A stretch of 64,000 nucleotides of DNA, taken from contig JAKLMB010000011.1 in the NCBI GenBank assembly GCA_022813625.1, forward strand, positions 62,001 through 126,000. Reading direction: 5' to 3'. This stretch comes from Aaosphaeria pasadenensis. Taxonomy: Eukaryota; Ascomycota; Dothideomycetes; Pleosporales. The position numbers and the translations under genes are program-made. The notes beneath the pieces are model-generated. The model made no database searches and had not been told where the DNA came from. It saw only the letters and a list, made by a program, of their open reading frames with translations. Numbering within the stretch: the stretch's first letter is position 1; every line of letters starts with the position of its first letter. Below are positions 31,886 to 43,097 of the stretch, piece by piece.

Positions 31886-33722
31886 TTATCGATCGTAGAC
31901 GACCTTGTTAAGACTGTTGATGAGATCGATACCTTCACTCCTCCACACATCATCCTCCATTCTGTTCGTCACATTACCTTCATAAACAAACAATCTCTCA
32001 TTATCCACACTATACTTGTCCCAGACAGGCACAACGTCTTGCAAGCCCTCCAAGACCCTTCTTCTATCCCAGGCATTTGGGTCGCCATGGTTGACGAAGC
32101 TTACCCAATCGCCAGACATAAGAGTTGACAGTTGTTTGTAGCTCTGGGAAAGACCCTGAAAAGGAGGAGTCCTCACAGGCGGATACCCTACACCGTCAAG
32201 ATTTTTCATCGCAAATGCAACTTCAACGAAGTGGGTTGCGCCATCGTAAGCCGTAGCCCAGGAAGGAATTGCATTGAAGCGGAAGCAGTAGGATGGGAGC
32301 TTGAGGGCAGCCCAAGTCCGGCATGTGAGCCGACGGTTCGCGACGAATGTTTGGTCAGTATAGTATGTTGTCGTTCGTCGATATTGAAGACCATACGGGT
32401 ACGCTGGTGGTACGAAGTCGATGGGCCCGAGACTGGCTAAATCATTGTCTGGAGACTCCAATGGGTACGCCTTCAATATCTCTTGGGCAATTGTTTCATT
32501 CATCGCCGAGGAGCCAGCTGTTAATATGATTAGGCTCTACTATAACAAAACGCAATAGACTAGGGAAATTGGGCTTACTGGTTAAGGTATTCAGGAACTC
32601 TTTAGAGGTGTTCAAGCCTTTCGGCGCAAACCCCGTCCTTTCATCTGAATTGGCGCCTACAATAATTGGTACCTTGACGAAGGCACCTTGAGAGACCTGA
32701 TCGCTCGAGTATCTTGCAACGATGTCCTCATCGATCTGTGGTGTCCACGAGCCGGAGAATTGTGTCGTGTTCACAATATCGTTGAGCTCCGAGAAAGGTA
32801 GATCTCGCAGACACTGAAGGCGGTCTGGGGCATCCTGACATCCAGCGTGTTCAGTCAGATTTTGGAATAGCGGTTCGTAAGTACGATTCATCGCTCCAAC
32901 CAATATGGGATTCCCGGACTCCATAATTGCACCCCGGAACAAGTTGTCGTTGCGGCCGTTGTACGCAAGCAAGTGCATGCCGACTGATGCAGCACCTGCA
33001 GACTGCCCCCAGATAGTCACTCTATCTGGATCACCTGTATGATGATTAGCTGTCATACCCACTGAAATCAGACCAAATCGCGCACCTCCAAAAGCCTGGA
33101 TATTTTCTTGTATCCAGTGCAAAGCTAATCTTTGATCTCTGAAACCCCAGTTGCTCCCTGCGTTATCTCCCAACCTGGAGTCTGATTTAAATCCTTGAAG
33201 GAAACCCCAGGCACTCAGTCGGTAGTTGATCGTTACGGCGACAACTGGCTGTCCCATTTCCTGTGACTGCTGCACGATGAACGACATATTGTACCTCAAG
33301 TCAACCCCAGAACCCTGCACCCACCCTCCGCCGTGAATCCATACTACCACAGGCAGCTTATCTTGAGCGCAAGTCCCAGATGGTCGTATGACATTGAGAT
33401 ACAAACAATCTTCCGATACGTTATAACCCATTTGTGAAGGACCATAACCTACACAAGCTGGCGAGTAACGAGCCGCGGTATGAACACCGGACCAAGAAGT
33501 GTTCAAGGATTCAGGGTTTCGGAACCGCAGATTATCAACCGGTGGTTGCGCGTAAGGGATACCAAGGAAGAAATCTTGATCGAGTGTGCGAGAGCCCACA
33601 CCGGAGATGGTGCCATTGCGGAGTTGTGCTGTTGGTGCACCCAAAGGCACGTTGCCTGCGGGACTGGCAACTGCGAATAACCTCAAAGAGGCGCCAATGG
33701 CAAAAGTCGCGATTAACCGCAT
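31886..33722 (-). CDS. secreted type-B carboxylesterase/lipase
   Basis: Exons 33722-33086, 33034-32579 and 32517-31886 (637+456+632 nt) give 574 aa; the first splice reads IQAFGG|DPDRVTIWG. A signal peptide (about 1-19) is followed by the alpha/beta-hydrolase carboxylesterase fold: EDCLYLNVIRP (about 104-114), oxyanion loop VWIHGGGWVQGSG, and nucleophile elbow GQSAGA with the catalytic Ser near 222. A His in FVNHGDPNAW near the C-terminus fits the triad. Several N-glycosylation sites support secretion. It probably hydrolyses esters or lipids outside the cell. The exact substrate is open. Confidence 0.93.
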
Positions 33723-35032
33723 GCTTTCAATGATTTCAAATTACAAAGTAGCAGTAGCAGCCTTGACAAAGACCTCTCTCCCGCCGACACCAGTACTTTA
33801 TACGCCTTGGACATGATGGGGTACCCATGATTTACTTGTAGGTGGAAGAACGTTCTACCTTGAAGCTAAATAGACCGAATTCTAATCAGGAATAATAGTC
33901 GTAACGTAGGGTACGTGCCGCACGTATACAGTAAGTACCTAGGTACCTACCTACCTAGGTAGGTAATGGATGGATTACGATAATGTGGAGGCGGACTTTG
34001 TGCAACCTGTGCAGCAAGAAAACCTCGGCATGGAGCGCATAACGTCAAAGTCGAAAAAGAAATGTAAGCCAGTAATAATAGTTATACCAAACAGGTACGG
34101 GCAGAGGGACATTGGATGGTAGCGGAGCTAATCACGTGATCACGAGCTCAGTCATTGAAGCATGACCCAGAGACGATGATTTAGTCCAAGCGTAACGACA
34201 GTATCTAGAAAGCTTACTACTCGTAGTAGTTAGGATTCAAGGGATTCAAGTGGGTTTGAGATGTCTTAAAGTAATCATGGGCCCATAATCCACTTTCTAG
34301 GTAGATTCTTGTGAGATGCCCTATCCCTATGACGTCGTCCGAGTACAACCCGCGACACCGCGCGACAAACATCAAACATGCGCCTTCTGATGGACATGTC
34401 CGTGCCTCATTCCCACCATTCGATCTACAAGTGGGTTGAAATGAAAAGGCTTCAGCCCCCAAGGAGTCCGAAATCAAAAGAAATGGACCAATTGGTTTGC
34501 AAGTTCGGCTCGTCCCCGCGATCATCTTTCCCCGTCTAGGCAGTAATCGTGCAATGTGATCGGCCCTTGCGCTAAGGCGACCTATGCCCTACATTCAAGC
34601 ATCTCTCCTCAACTTTATTCCCCAATCCGATTCATCTCGCGAGCCTCTGCATATGGGTGACTGTGATTGCGCATTTCGGGCTTTTGATCTTCACTCTAAT
34701 CGCATCAAGCTTCTCTAGCATGCATCGCTCCAAGCCCAGCCACCACCATCACTGTTACTCCTTTCGGAGAAAATATGGAGTACTGTGCTCGAAGGACGCT
34801 ATTTTCAAAATAAGATGACGAGGAGGCTGCATACAAGAGCGCCAGGCACGGGAATCATACTGTTACGTCCTGCCAGAAACATCGAATATATATCACTAAC
34901 CATTCCACGCCGAAGACACATCTATCTCGATCATCAATAATCCAGAATCTTAACTACCCGTCTACGTTCAAAGTATCAACCGTCCAGACGATTCGAGAGC
35001 TTCTGATACAACCGTATAATAACACCTACAAC
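33723..35032. promoter_or_regulatory. divergent intergenic region, 1.3 kb
   Basis: It lies between the divergent starts of the carboxylesterase and the Gly/Tyr-repeat gene. It contains two CCTAGG-centred palindromes at 33935-33965. No convincing coding region was seen; the frame at 34217-34525 was judged a chance ORF. Confidence 0.45.
33935..33965. repeat. paired CCTAGG palindromes
   Basis: GTACCTAGGTAC (33935-33946, 12 nt, perfect) is followed at once by an 18-nt perfect palindrome (33948-33965) with arms TACCTACCT/AGGTAGGTA. They lie about 215 bp upstream of the carboxylesterase ATG. Confidence 0.8.
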
Positions 35033-36070
35033 ATGGCAGCAGTCCAATCACATGCATCACCGGCCATCCTGATCCCTTCAGGTCGTGCCGACCGTCTATC
35101 GCCAGGCCCAGAAGCCATTCCTTCCCAACGAACACCCCAAGTACACATGCCAGCAGCCTCATACGGGGCCTCCAGTCCGGGTTCAATTCACACAAACCTC
35201 AGTGGTAGCGCTGGCAGCAATAGCAGCAGCAGTATCGCCAACGCTACGTGCCCACCAGCCCTTGAACCTCGATCACAAGCCCCATATCCACCCTCACCCA
35301 ACGGTGCATCATCAACCCAACCGAACCTCAACACACTCCAAGCCGACACACCACTCGCAATGCCTCGCGGTCCCTATTCCTCTCTAAACCATCCAGACGC
35401 CCTAAGCCAACCGCAAATACCCTCCACTCCCCCTCAACCAGGTCTCGCAGCTTCATATTACGACAAGTCGAACACCTCACTTCCAGACATCTCCGTCACA
35501 TCCTCCAGGCCCATCGATCCTGCAGAACTCCCAGCAAATCTTGCTGGCGATGGGGGGCTCGCAGGGGATAGGGGATTGTTTTCCAGCAGCCCTAACAGCA
35601 AGTCTGACAAGTACGTCAAGAAGGGTGCTGAGTTCGTCAAGAAGCAGGTCAGGAAGAAGATCGAAAAGAAGATGAACGGAGGCGGTGGTGGTGGCTCGGG
35701 AAAGGTGTGGGGCGATATCGGCGATGCTATCGGCCAATATGGTGAAGATGGGAATGCTCAGGGTGGCCAGGGCGATTATGGAGCACAGGGGGGCGGTGGA
35801 GGTGACTATGGGTATGGTGATGCCAGTGGCGGTGGTGCAGATTATGGGGCACAGGGCAGCGGCGGTGGTGACTATGGGTATGGTGATGCTAGTGGCGGTG
35901 GGGGAGATTATGGCTTTGGAACCGGTGATTACGGCTACGGTGAAGGTGACTACGGCATGAGTGGTGGTGACTTTGGTGAAATGGATTTTGGAGGCGTTGG
36001 TGAGGCCGTAGAGGGCGGCGGCGGTGGTGAAGGATTGGGAGAGGCTATTGCTGCTATCTTTGGCGGCTGA
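35033..36070 (+). CDS. Gly/Tyr/Asp-repeat low-complexity protein, 345 aa
   Basis: Intronless, ATG at 35033. Residues 1-185 are Ser/Pro/Asn-rich and disordered. A short, strongly basic amphipathic helix follows (KYVKKGAEFVKKQVRKKIEKKM, about 193-214). The last 130 residues are repeats built on GDYGYGDASGGG, GDYGAQGGGG and similar, ending in GEGLGEAIAAIFGG. There is no signal peptide or membrane segment. The composition resembles proteins that form condensates or coat surfaces. No family was recognised. The repeats are also repeated at DNA level. Confidence 0.75.
   Translation: MAAVQSHASPAILIPSGRADRLSPGPEAIPSQRTPQVHMPAASYGASSPGSIHTNLSGSAGSNSSSSIANATCPPALEPRSQAPYPPSPNGASSTQPNLNTLQADTPLAMPRGPYSSLNHPDALSQPQIPSTPPQPGLAASYYDKSNTSLPDISVTSSRPIDPAELPANLAGDGGLAGDRGLFSSSPNSKSDKYVKKGAEFVKKQVRKKIEKKMNGGGGGGSGKVWGDIGDAIGQYGEDGNAQGGQGDYGAQGGGGGDYGYGDASGGGADYGAQGSGGGDYGYGDASGGGGDYGFGTGDYGYGEGDYGMSGGDFGEMDFGGVGEAVEGGGGGEGLGEAIAAIFGG
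35776..35965 (+). repeat. GDYGYG-encoding tandem repeats
   Basis: Near-identical units, including two long copies of GGTGACTATGGGTATGGTGA with its flanks (about 35806-35895), point to recent unit duplication inside the coding frame. Confidence 0.8.
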
Positions 36071-36239
36071 GCTGAACCAAGCGGTTCCTAGATTGCTAAC
36101 AACACTGACATGATGCAATGAATTTCGGTTTGTAAGATATGATGTTTTATTTATTCTTTTTTCTACCAATAGACCATCAATGTTGGACTGCTTTGACACG
36201 CAATGCATGTGCTCGTCATTCGTTTATTCATTTATTCGT

Positions 36240-37901
36240 TTAACATTTTTCATCGCGCCTCTCGAATCGAAGCGCGCCAGCCTCGGGCTGCTTGAGATGC
36301 GTACTAATATTGAAGTATTTGTCACCGAGAATACCCATCATACGCTGGTTTGCCTCCTTCGCGCTTTCATTGGTGTTTTGTATCACTTTGACCCGGTAAT
36401 TCGCAAAGATCTGGGCTACAATGGCTGTGAACTCCACCTGACTGAACTTCTTTCCCGGGCACACACGTTGACCGAAAATCCAGGGTGCGAATAATCTGCC
36501 TTCGGGAACGGCCAAGCTCTCCTCGCCTGACTCGGACTTGAGGATGAAGCGTCTGGGATTGAAGGACTCCGCATCGCTGCCCCAGTCAGGCGACAGATGC
36601 CCAGCGTAGAAATGGCCGCCAACCAAGGTTCCAGGGTTGACAGTTATGGAACCTGGACCTGTTTTCGTAATTATGGGCAATTCCATTGGGCTGCGTGGGG
36701 ATCGAACAAGAAGTGGCGCGGGACTTGCCAGACGCAAGGCTTCGTACATGACGGACAGGCATCGAACAAGCTTGGGGTATACGGTTGCATATTCACGGCT
36801 AGACGAATTGATATAGTGCGTTTTGAGCTCCTCATACACCCATTCTTGTATGTTAGGATTCGTGGCGAGAAACGGCAAGGCAAATGTGAGGGTCGAAGCA
36901 GTTGTCTCGTAGCCTGCGAGGTTGAAAACGAAAAGATTACCATACAGATCGGAGTCGCTCAAATATGATACCCTTCCTGGCCCCCCTTCTACCAACTGCT
37001 TCTCTGCTTCATTTGCTCGTACCATGGATTCGAGTAGACTCTTTGACTTCGTAGTCGTGGAACTTTTGCTTGTGGTTTCCAAATGACGCTTTAGGGATTC
37101 TTCCATGTATTGACGAAATTCTGCAACAGAAACCTTGAGCTGCCGTAATTGTTTCGGGAGGAGGAAGTTGGGAGCCTTGAGGCCACTGAAGAGAATGGTG
37201 AGCACGATGTGCTTTTGAATGAAACCGAGACATTGCATCAGGGACTGACGATGGCCCGGAGGAATCGAGTTCAGTGCTCTTTTCTCGCCGAAAGCCACCT
37301 GAGCCAGAACACGCATCGCAAGCACTTCTATGGAGGAGCGAAGTCTCCCAAGCGAGCGCTCACTCTCCACACTTAGATCCAGCTCCGCGGTTCGTTTGAT
37401 CGCTTCCTCCCACACTTGAACCATGTTGTTCTCGTTGAATGCGGTGGACGTTATCTTGCGATGTCGCTGCCAATCTCCGCCGTTTGTTGATGCGACATTC
37501 TGCCCATAGACCATGAACATCTGCGTCTGGGATTCCGTCTGAGGCCAATTCTTGTGATCCCGGAAAACAGTATCGATTGCAGGCCGATAGGAAGTGACGA
37601 TTTGATTGGCAGTCGGGGCGCAGAGTACGAAATTGTCCCCCAGTCGAAGCGAGGTCTTGTTTGTATCCACTTGTGGCCAACCCATCTCCGTGTACACATA
37701 CCAGTCCCCCAAACCCCAGGGTAAGCCTTGAACCCAAGAAAAGTACGGCCGCAAGAGAATCCACCAAGCGTCCTCGAAGGAGCAGGGCAGAATGATTATT
37801 GGAAGGCCATATTTCCGTGCAGCGGCATAATTCTTGCTCAGATTGCAAAGTCGATAGACCGTGAACAAAACGAGGGGCGCCAGTAACAGGTGAAGGACCA
37901 T
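36240..37901 (-). CDS. cytochrome P450 monooxygenase
   Basis: Intronless, 553 aa. The frame extends upstream only through a TTG (37946), so the ATG at 37901 was taken; it begins directly in the N-terminal membrane anchor (MVLHLLLAPLVLFTVYRL). P450 landmarks are the I-helix AGYETTAS (oxygen-binding AGxxT), the K-helix EALR (ExxR) in YEALRLASP, and the heme loop FGQRVCPGKKF with the Cys ligand near 481. It would be an ER-bound monooxygenase needing CPR. The substrate cannot be predicted. The nearest upstream gene, an MFS transporter, is 1.7 kb away, so membership in its cluster is uncertain. Confidence 0.95.
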   Translation of the reverse strand: MVLHLLLAPLVLFTVYRLCNLSKNYAAARKYGLPIIILPCSFEDAWWILLRPYFSWVQGLPWGLGDWYVYTEMGWPQVDTNKTSLRLGDNFVLCAPTANQIVTSYRPAIDTVFRDHKNWPQTESQTQMFMVYGQNVASTNGGDWQRHRKITSTAFNENNMVQVWEEAIKRTAELDLSVESERSLGRLRSSIEVLAMRVLAQVAFGEKRALNSIPPGHRQSLMQCLGFIQKHIVLTILFSGLKAPNFLLPKQLRQLKVSVAEFRQYMEESLKRHLETTSKSSTTTKSKSLLESMVRANEAEKQLVEGGPGRVSYLSDSDLYGNLFVFNLAGYETTASTLTFALPFLATNPNIQEWVYEELKTHYINSSSREYATVYPKLVRCLSVMYEALRLASPAPLLVRSPRSPMELPIITKTGPGSITVNPGTLVGGHFYAGHLSPDWGSDAESFNPRRFILKSESGEESLAVPEGRLFAPWIFGQRVCPGKKFSQVEFTAIVAQIFANYRVKVIQNTNESAKEANQRMMGILGDKYFNISTHLKQPEAGALRFERRDEKC

Positions 37902-39569
37902 GCTGGCGATCGTGAGGAAGAACGTGGAAAGTCGAGGGAAAAGCAAGTGGTGGAGGGGTAGTTATATGATTTCCTACGATGGTCCTTTACAGAAAGAGTA
38001 CCTAGGGCTTACTCCAGCGAGGTGAAGTTCATGCACAGGACGCCTGGTTTGCCCACTAATGGGTGGCTAGAAGGCCCGTTTCGCGGGTACCTTATCAGTA
38101 GTGTTGAATGCGAGCGGATCCAGCGAAATTGAAAAGATAATAAAGTTCAGTACAAGTACTCCGTACAGAGTTTGAAATGTGTACCTAGCTGGGTGAGAAT
38201 GTGCGCGAATGACAAGATGCGCGTTATGATTATCGATGTGTCGTTTTGTTGGTAGGAGTGGGCATGGATGACCATGCCGCACGGTTAACCCTGGGAATCG
38301 ACATGGGATTGTACTGGACAGTGCAGATACGTCGAGTTCTTTCCGGGTTAGTGGAAAATCCTCTTCGTAAAGACACAATGCAGTCCGACACCCTGTTAAA
38401 TGTTGGGACTTGTCCCAGAATGTGCAATGCCGACATTCTTCCCCTGGCTGTGTTGTTGCGATCCTGCAAACAATAGGTCGGGGAGCTTAGGCTGATAGAA
38501 ATGAAGTGTTTACGATATCTGCGGGTTGGCAAACTTATTACTACTAGCTACACTCATTCTGTCCAATGCTAACGGCCCCTTGTTCCAAGTAAAACAGGCC
38601 TGAGTGATACCACAGTACGGAGTATACAAGGGCGGCTTCGGTCCCGGCTACCTGATCTATTAGTCTTTCAGTCCAGACATTCGCTTTTTGTGATCACGAA
38701 AAAGAAAAGTCCAAAACCTCCTGCACCCACAACTCCGAGGCTGGAAAACGCTTCTTCCCAATGCCAGGCCTCGCTTCCCAATAGTTGTTGAGCATACATG
38801 AAGGCAGCGTCGTGGTTTCTATTAGCCTTCTCTCTAACAGCCCATTGGAACCGTGCTTTCTCTCTACTTAGCAATTGAGTAAATCCAAACAAACATGTTT
38901 GCACAAGTTCAATAAAAGAACTCTCACAGATATATATAAGCAACAATGTGTTGGATCACATAGGTCGACCGATACACATACAGCACGTAAAGTGGTATAG
39001 TAAATATGCGGACTGAATAATGGGTCGCACAGCATTGTATATGTCATGTCCTTTCGCATTGAATGAAGTAAACTATAGGTTAGGTTGAGGTAGTAGGCCA
39101 ACCTGGTACCTCTAGGTCATAATATCACGCAAATGCTTTGAAGTGCATGAAACTGTCGTATCAATGATACATCAGAGCCTCTATGAATGTGGTTTATCAA
39201 AAATGATTGGTTTCATGAAGTCGTGTACAACCAATGGGAAAAGGGTTTCCCCTTCGGGTTAGGGGACCGTTGACTGGAATGTAGACTGGAATACCTCCTT
39301 CTGGATTTGTAGGCAGAGTCGAACGTGTACTCGAGCCTCGTGTAATCCAGTTCTAAGAACCTGCATACGGGTCCAATGTGCATGTTGCGTAGCTAGGTGC
39401 TACAGCATAGAGTCATGTTGTATTTGATTCGAAATCTGATATTCGGTGGGTATATCACGACACATAGCACTGGTACATGCCTGCCTGGTCTACGTACGAT
39501 CTATTGCCTCCACTGGCCTTCTTGGGAATGAATCTCCAGCTGCACACTATGATACTTGATACACTGGCC
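37902..39569. other. gene-free stretch, 1.7 kb
   Basis: It holds the P450 promoter at its left end and the MFS-gene 3' flank at its right. The frames at 38067-38532 and 38668-39101 look like noise. No RNA gene or repeat was recognised. Confidence 0.45.
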
Positions 39570-41206
39570 CTACAAAGTGTAACGATACTCAGGATCGCAC
39601 TGCCACTTTGCCGCAACCCGAGCCGCCTTCGACCCTCCATGTTGGCATGTGATCCCGGCGTGAATGTCCTCTTGAGCCGCAGTATCAAGTTCCTTGTTCC
39701 TTCTACTGAGACAGAACCTCAACGTTGTCGCGAGAATTATACACATTCCTGAAAAAGCAACATTTGCTACATTTGCCTGCCAATACCTAGGACCCTGCGA
39801 CTTGGGATAAAAGTATGAGGCATAGATGGAGGCCAAATTAGATCCGGCGTTGACGACGGCATACGCCACGGCTCGCTTAGGCGGTGGACGTGGTAGACTG
39901 GTAGATACCCAAGAGAGAATGCAACCGAATGAGCCGTAAACTGACATCATGAGGAACGTAGAGGTGTAGCGAGCAGCGAGGTTCATCGTGGAAGCGGATA
40001 TGATGAAACCTATGCTGCAGAAGACCTGAGGCCAGACAACGTGCCAGTATCGTTCCTTTGTGCTATCGCTATGCCACGAATTGCAGATGCCGAGAATGGC
40101 CGCAAAGACGTATGGAGGCGCGGATAGCAACAGAGTCGTAGATTGACCATATCCGAGAGTAGCGACGATTGATGGGAAGAAGTTAATAAATGCTGCTGCT
40201 GTGTTAAGACCGAGTTGCATGAACCAGATCAAGTACAGGGCCGGATCCGCAAATGCCATTTTTAGTCCGTCCCATGATGAGACATCGGATCGGTCATCCT
40301 CCTGGTTCGCCTCCTCAGCAAGTCGCAGGACGGCCAGCTTCTTCTCATCTTCGGAGAGCCACTTGGTGGTAGCGGGGTAATCGGGAAGAACCCAAATGGT
40401 AACGGCAGCCACGGGGAAAGTGGCTACACCTTCAATGATGAACAGCCATCTCCACGCGGGAAGTCCTGCCTTTCCATCCATTCCAGACATAATAGCGCTG
40501 CCGAGGAGACCGCCAAATGCACCTGACATTTGGCCAGCGGCATAAAGAATAGATATGCGCTTGGCAAGCTCGCGCTTCGTGTACCAGGAACTGAAGAGGT
40601 ATAGAGCACCAGCTGGAAAGATGTCAGATTGGCTCAAATATGCATAGAAATGCATCAAACTTACGAAAGAAAGGAGCTTCGACGAAGCCTAGAACAAATC
40701 GCAGCACGATCATCCCCGGGTAGTTCTGCACTGCACCTGTGGCAGCACTTACACCAGCCCACAAGCACATTATCACTGGAAGAAAGATCGATGGACGCAT
40801 CTTGTTCAGGATCATATTCGTTGGAATTTGGGTTAGGATGTAGCCAACGAAGAAAATCGAGATGATCGTATTGTACTGTGTTCCGTGCAGACCCAAGTCT
40901 TCTTCGAAAGTGCCCAAGCGTGCCGTGGCAATGTTGTTACGATCGAGATAGTTGAGAATATCTGGATATTGTTGAGCATTTTCAATTAGACTTACTGTGT
41001 GCAAACTTACAGATCAACATCATCAATGGCATCATCCTAAGATCGATTTTGCGAACAAGCTCTTTCTCTTTCTTTTGTCTTTCTTCCCCGAACATCTCGG
41101 CGAGATCAACATCAGCACCAACAGTGGTCAGATGAAGACCTCCATTCTTGCCAGTCATCACATCGTCCTCCTTCAGTGGTAAGTCGCCGTTTTTCTCGTC
41201 AGCCAT
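39570..41206 (-). CDS. MFS transporter, anion:cation symporter (Dal5-like) family
   Basis: Exons 41206-41011, 40961-40665 and 40612-39570 (196+297+1043 nt) give 511 aa. Splices read MMLIY|ILNYLDRNNIATARL and EAPFFP|GALYLFSSWYTKREL. YLDRNNIATARL after TM1, the GYILTQIPTNMILNKMRPS loop and WYTKRELAKRISILYAAGQMSGAFGG are characteristic of the ACS/Dal5 family. These plasma-membrane symporters import organic anions such as allantoate, nicotinate, tartrate or other carboxylates. The N-terminus is cytosolic and acidic. It is divergent from a D-2-hydroxyacid dehydrogenase, so a hydroxy-acid or sugar-acid substrate is a fair guess. Confidence 0.9.
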
Positions 41207-41994
41207 GATGGAGATCTGATCTGTAGAAAGCAACTACTGCAGACAGTATTGAGGGAACCGATAAAACTTGAAAAGCCTGGGGCCCAATATGTCATATATA
41301 GATGCCGAAATCTATCACTATCCTAGGTTCTACCCCAGAATATACTAAACTGCATTGATTTACAAGGACCTGGAGAACTGGAGAACTTCCGATCGGCAGC
41401 AACAGGTGTGAAACGGCATGGTACCTACAGATACAGAATTTACCTTGCCCATGTTTGCGATAGCTCAAGCGACAGCCGATGAGGCTCGCCAATACTGGAT
41501 TTTCTCTCCATTCTTTTGAGTAATTGGATAATAAATGCCGACCCATGATGGACCGGATATATGAAGGATGTCGTGGGTTGTCCCCGGAAAGCCACAAAAT
41601 GCTTAGCCTTGGACTATTCCGGGGCGAGCTAAGGCACTCACGGCAAAAGATCTGGAGATTGCGGAGCCCTCCACATGAAATCGGTCCGATTGAGAGCGGG
41701 TGGTATGCCGGGATCGCAAGACTCCTCGAGCGAACTACGCCCATGGGAAAGAGAGATCAAATCATCCCATCTTCCACTTCGTATCTTTGTTGTTCGGGCA
41801 GCCGACGAGACACCGAGCTCGGCTATTGCTAGTTGGGGTATCAAGCATCTTGTCCATCACATTGGAAAGAAATCGTCTGAATGTAAAGGTTGGAATCCCT
41901 CAATGGACATAACGACGCAAACACCGCTTATAATCTTTCGAAGGAAGTGTCCCCTTTGACGTGCTTGAGCAGTTCTCCTTTGCATACTCGCAAA
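41207..41994. promoter_or_regulatory. shared promoter of MFS and dehydrogenase genes
   Basis: This 788 bp divergent promoter contains several CGG/CCG triplets, including the perfect 11-nt palindrome ATCGGTCCGAT at 41680-41690 (CGG-N1-CCG). That form could serve a Zn2Cys6 dimer, though the one-base spacing is unusual. Confidence 0.5.
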
Positions 41995-43097
41995 ATGCCT
42001 CCCGAGAGCTTTACTGTCCTCCACATTGGAGATGACATTAAATATAATCCAGACCTCTACAAAACGTTCTCTTCTAAATTTAACATCATACAACCCTCCT
42101 TAGAAGAGCGACACCGTTCGAATTTCATTTCTGCTCTCAAGGAGAAACGATGGGGTGACTTTCACGCCGTTTTCCGTCCATTTTGGAACTCTGGCGGAGA
42201 AATGGGTCGCTGGGATCAGGGTACAGTGCACATCCTTACACCTTTATACCTACTACTCAATTGATGACTTGAGCAGAATTGGTCCCTCACCTGCCAAAAA
42301 CCTGCAAAATCTTCGCCTCGGCTGGTGCAGGATACGATTGGGCAGATATTCCGACACTCAGCTCGCATGGAATAGTCTACTGTAACGGCGCGCGCGCTTC
42401 CAGCGAGGCAGTCGCTGACATGGCAATCTGGCACCTTCTCTCTGTGTTCCGGAACTTGATATGGTCTGCTGAGGCCGCAAAGTCAGGAGACGTCGAGCAG
42501 TTCAAAGATGCACACAAGAACCAGAAAGAGACCGCTTACAATCCGCGAGGCCATACTGTTGGGATCATTGGCCTTGGTAACATCGGTTACACAATTGCGG
42601 AGAAGGCGTTCCGCGGATTCGGAATGAAGGTACTGTATCACGACATCGTTCGCAAGTCGGAGGTCCAGGAGTCCGCAGTGCAAGCGACATATTATCCAGA
42701 ATTGGACGAGATGCTCGCGGTTGCCGATTGTGTTGTGCTTGCAACGCCGTTCTTTGGGTCTATACTTATCACCACAGAGCGTCTTGCTAAGTTCAAACGT
42801 GGAAGTCGGTTCGTCAACATTGCGCGGGGCACGCTGGTGGACGAAGATGCTCTAGTTAGTGCTCTGAAATCCGGACACATCTTCGCAGCTGGGCTGGACG
42901 TCCATGCCAACGAGCCTCATGTGCATCAGGAGCTTACGAAGATGCGCAATGTGACACTGACCTGCCACAATGCTGGCGGCGCATGGGATACAGCTAGTGG
43001 ATTTGAGAGTCTGGCAATGGAGAATATCGAGGCTTTCCTATTGAATGGACAGGCGTTGACGCCGGTGAATGCGCACTTGATCGAAAGGAATAAGTAG
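41995..43097 (+). CDS. D-2-hydroxyacid dehydrogenase
   Basis: Exons 41995-42220 and 42277-43097 (226+821 nt) give 348 aa; the phase 1 splice reads RWDQ|ELVPHLPK. It interconverts a D-2-hydroxy acid and a 2-oxo acid with NAD(P)H in the cytosol. Family features are GAGYDW in the substrate domain, the dinucleotide loop VGIIGLGNIGYTIAEKAF, catalytic Arg in VNIARGTLVDE, catalytic Glu in DVHANEPH, and the His in LTCHNAGG. Glyoxylate, hydroxypyruvate and mandelate dehydrogenases all belong here; the substrate was not resolved. Its divergent partner is an organic-anion transporter. Confidence 0.93.

Noticed and set aside
35477..36208. 243-codon minus frame opposite the Gly/Tyr-repeat gene
   Set aside because: It is the Thr/Ile/Ala-rich mirror of the repeat region; the + frame has a proper ATG start and a coherent layout.
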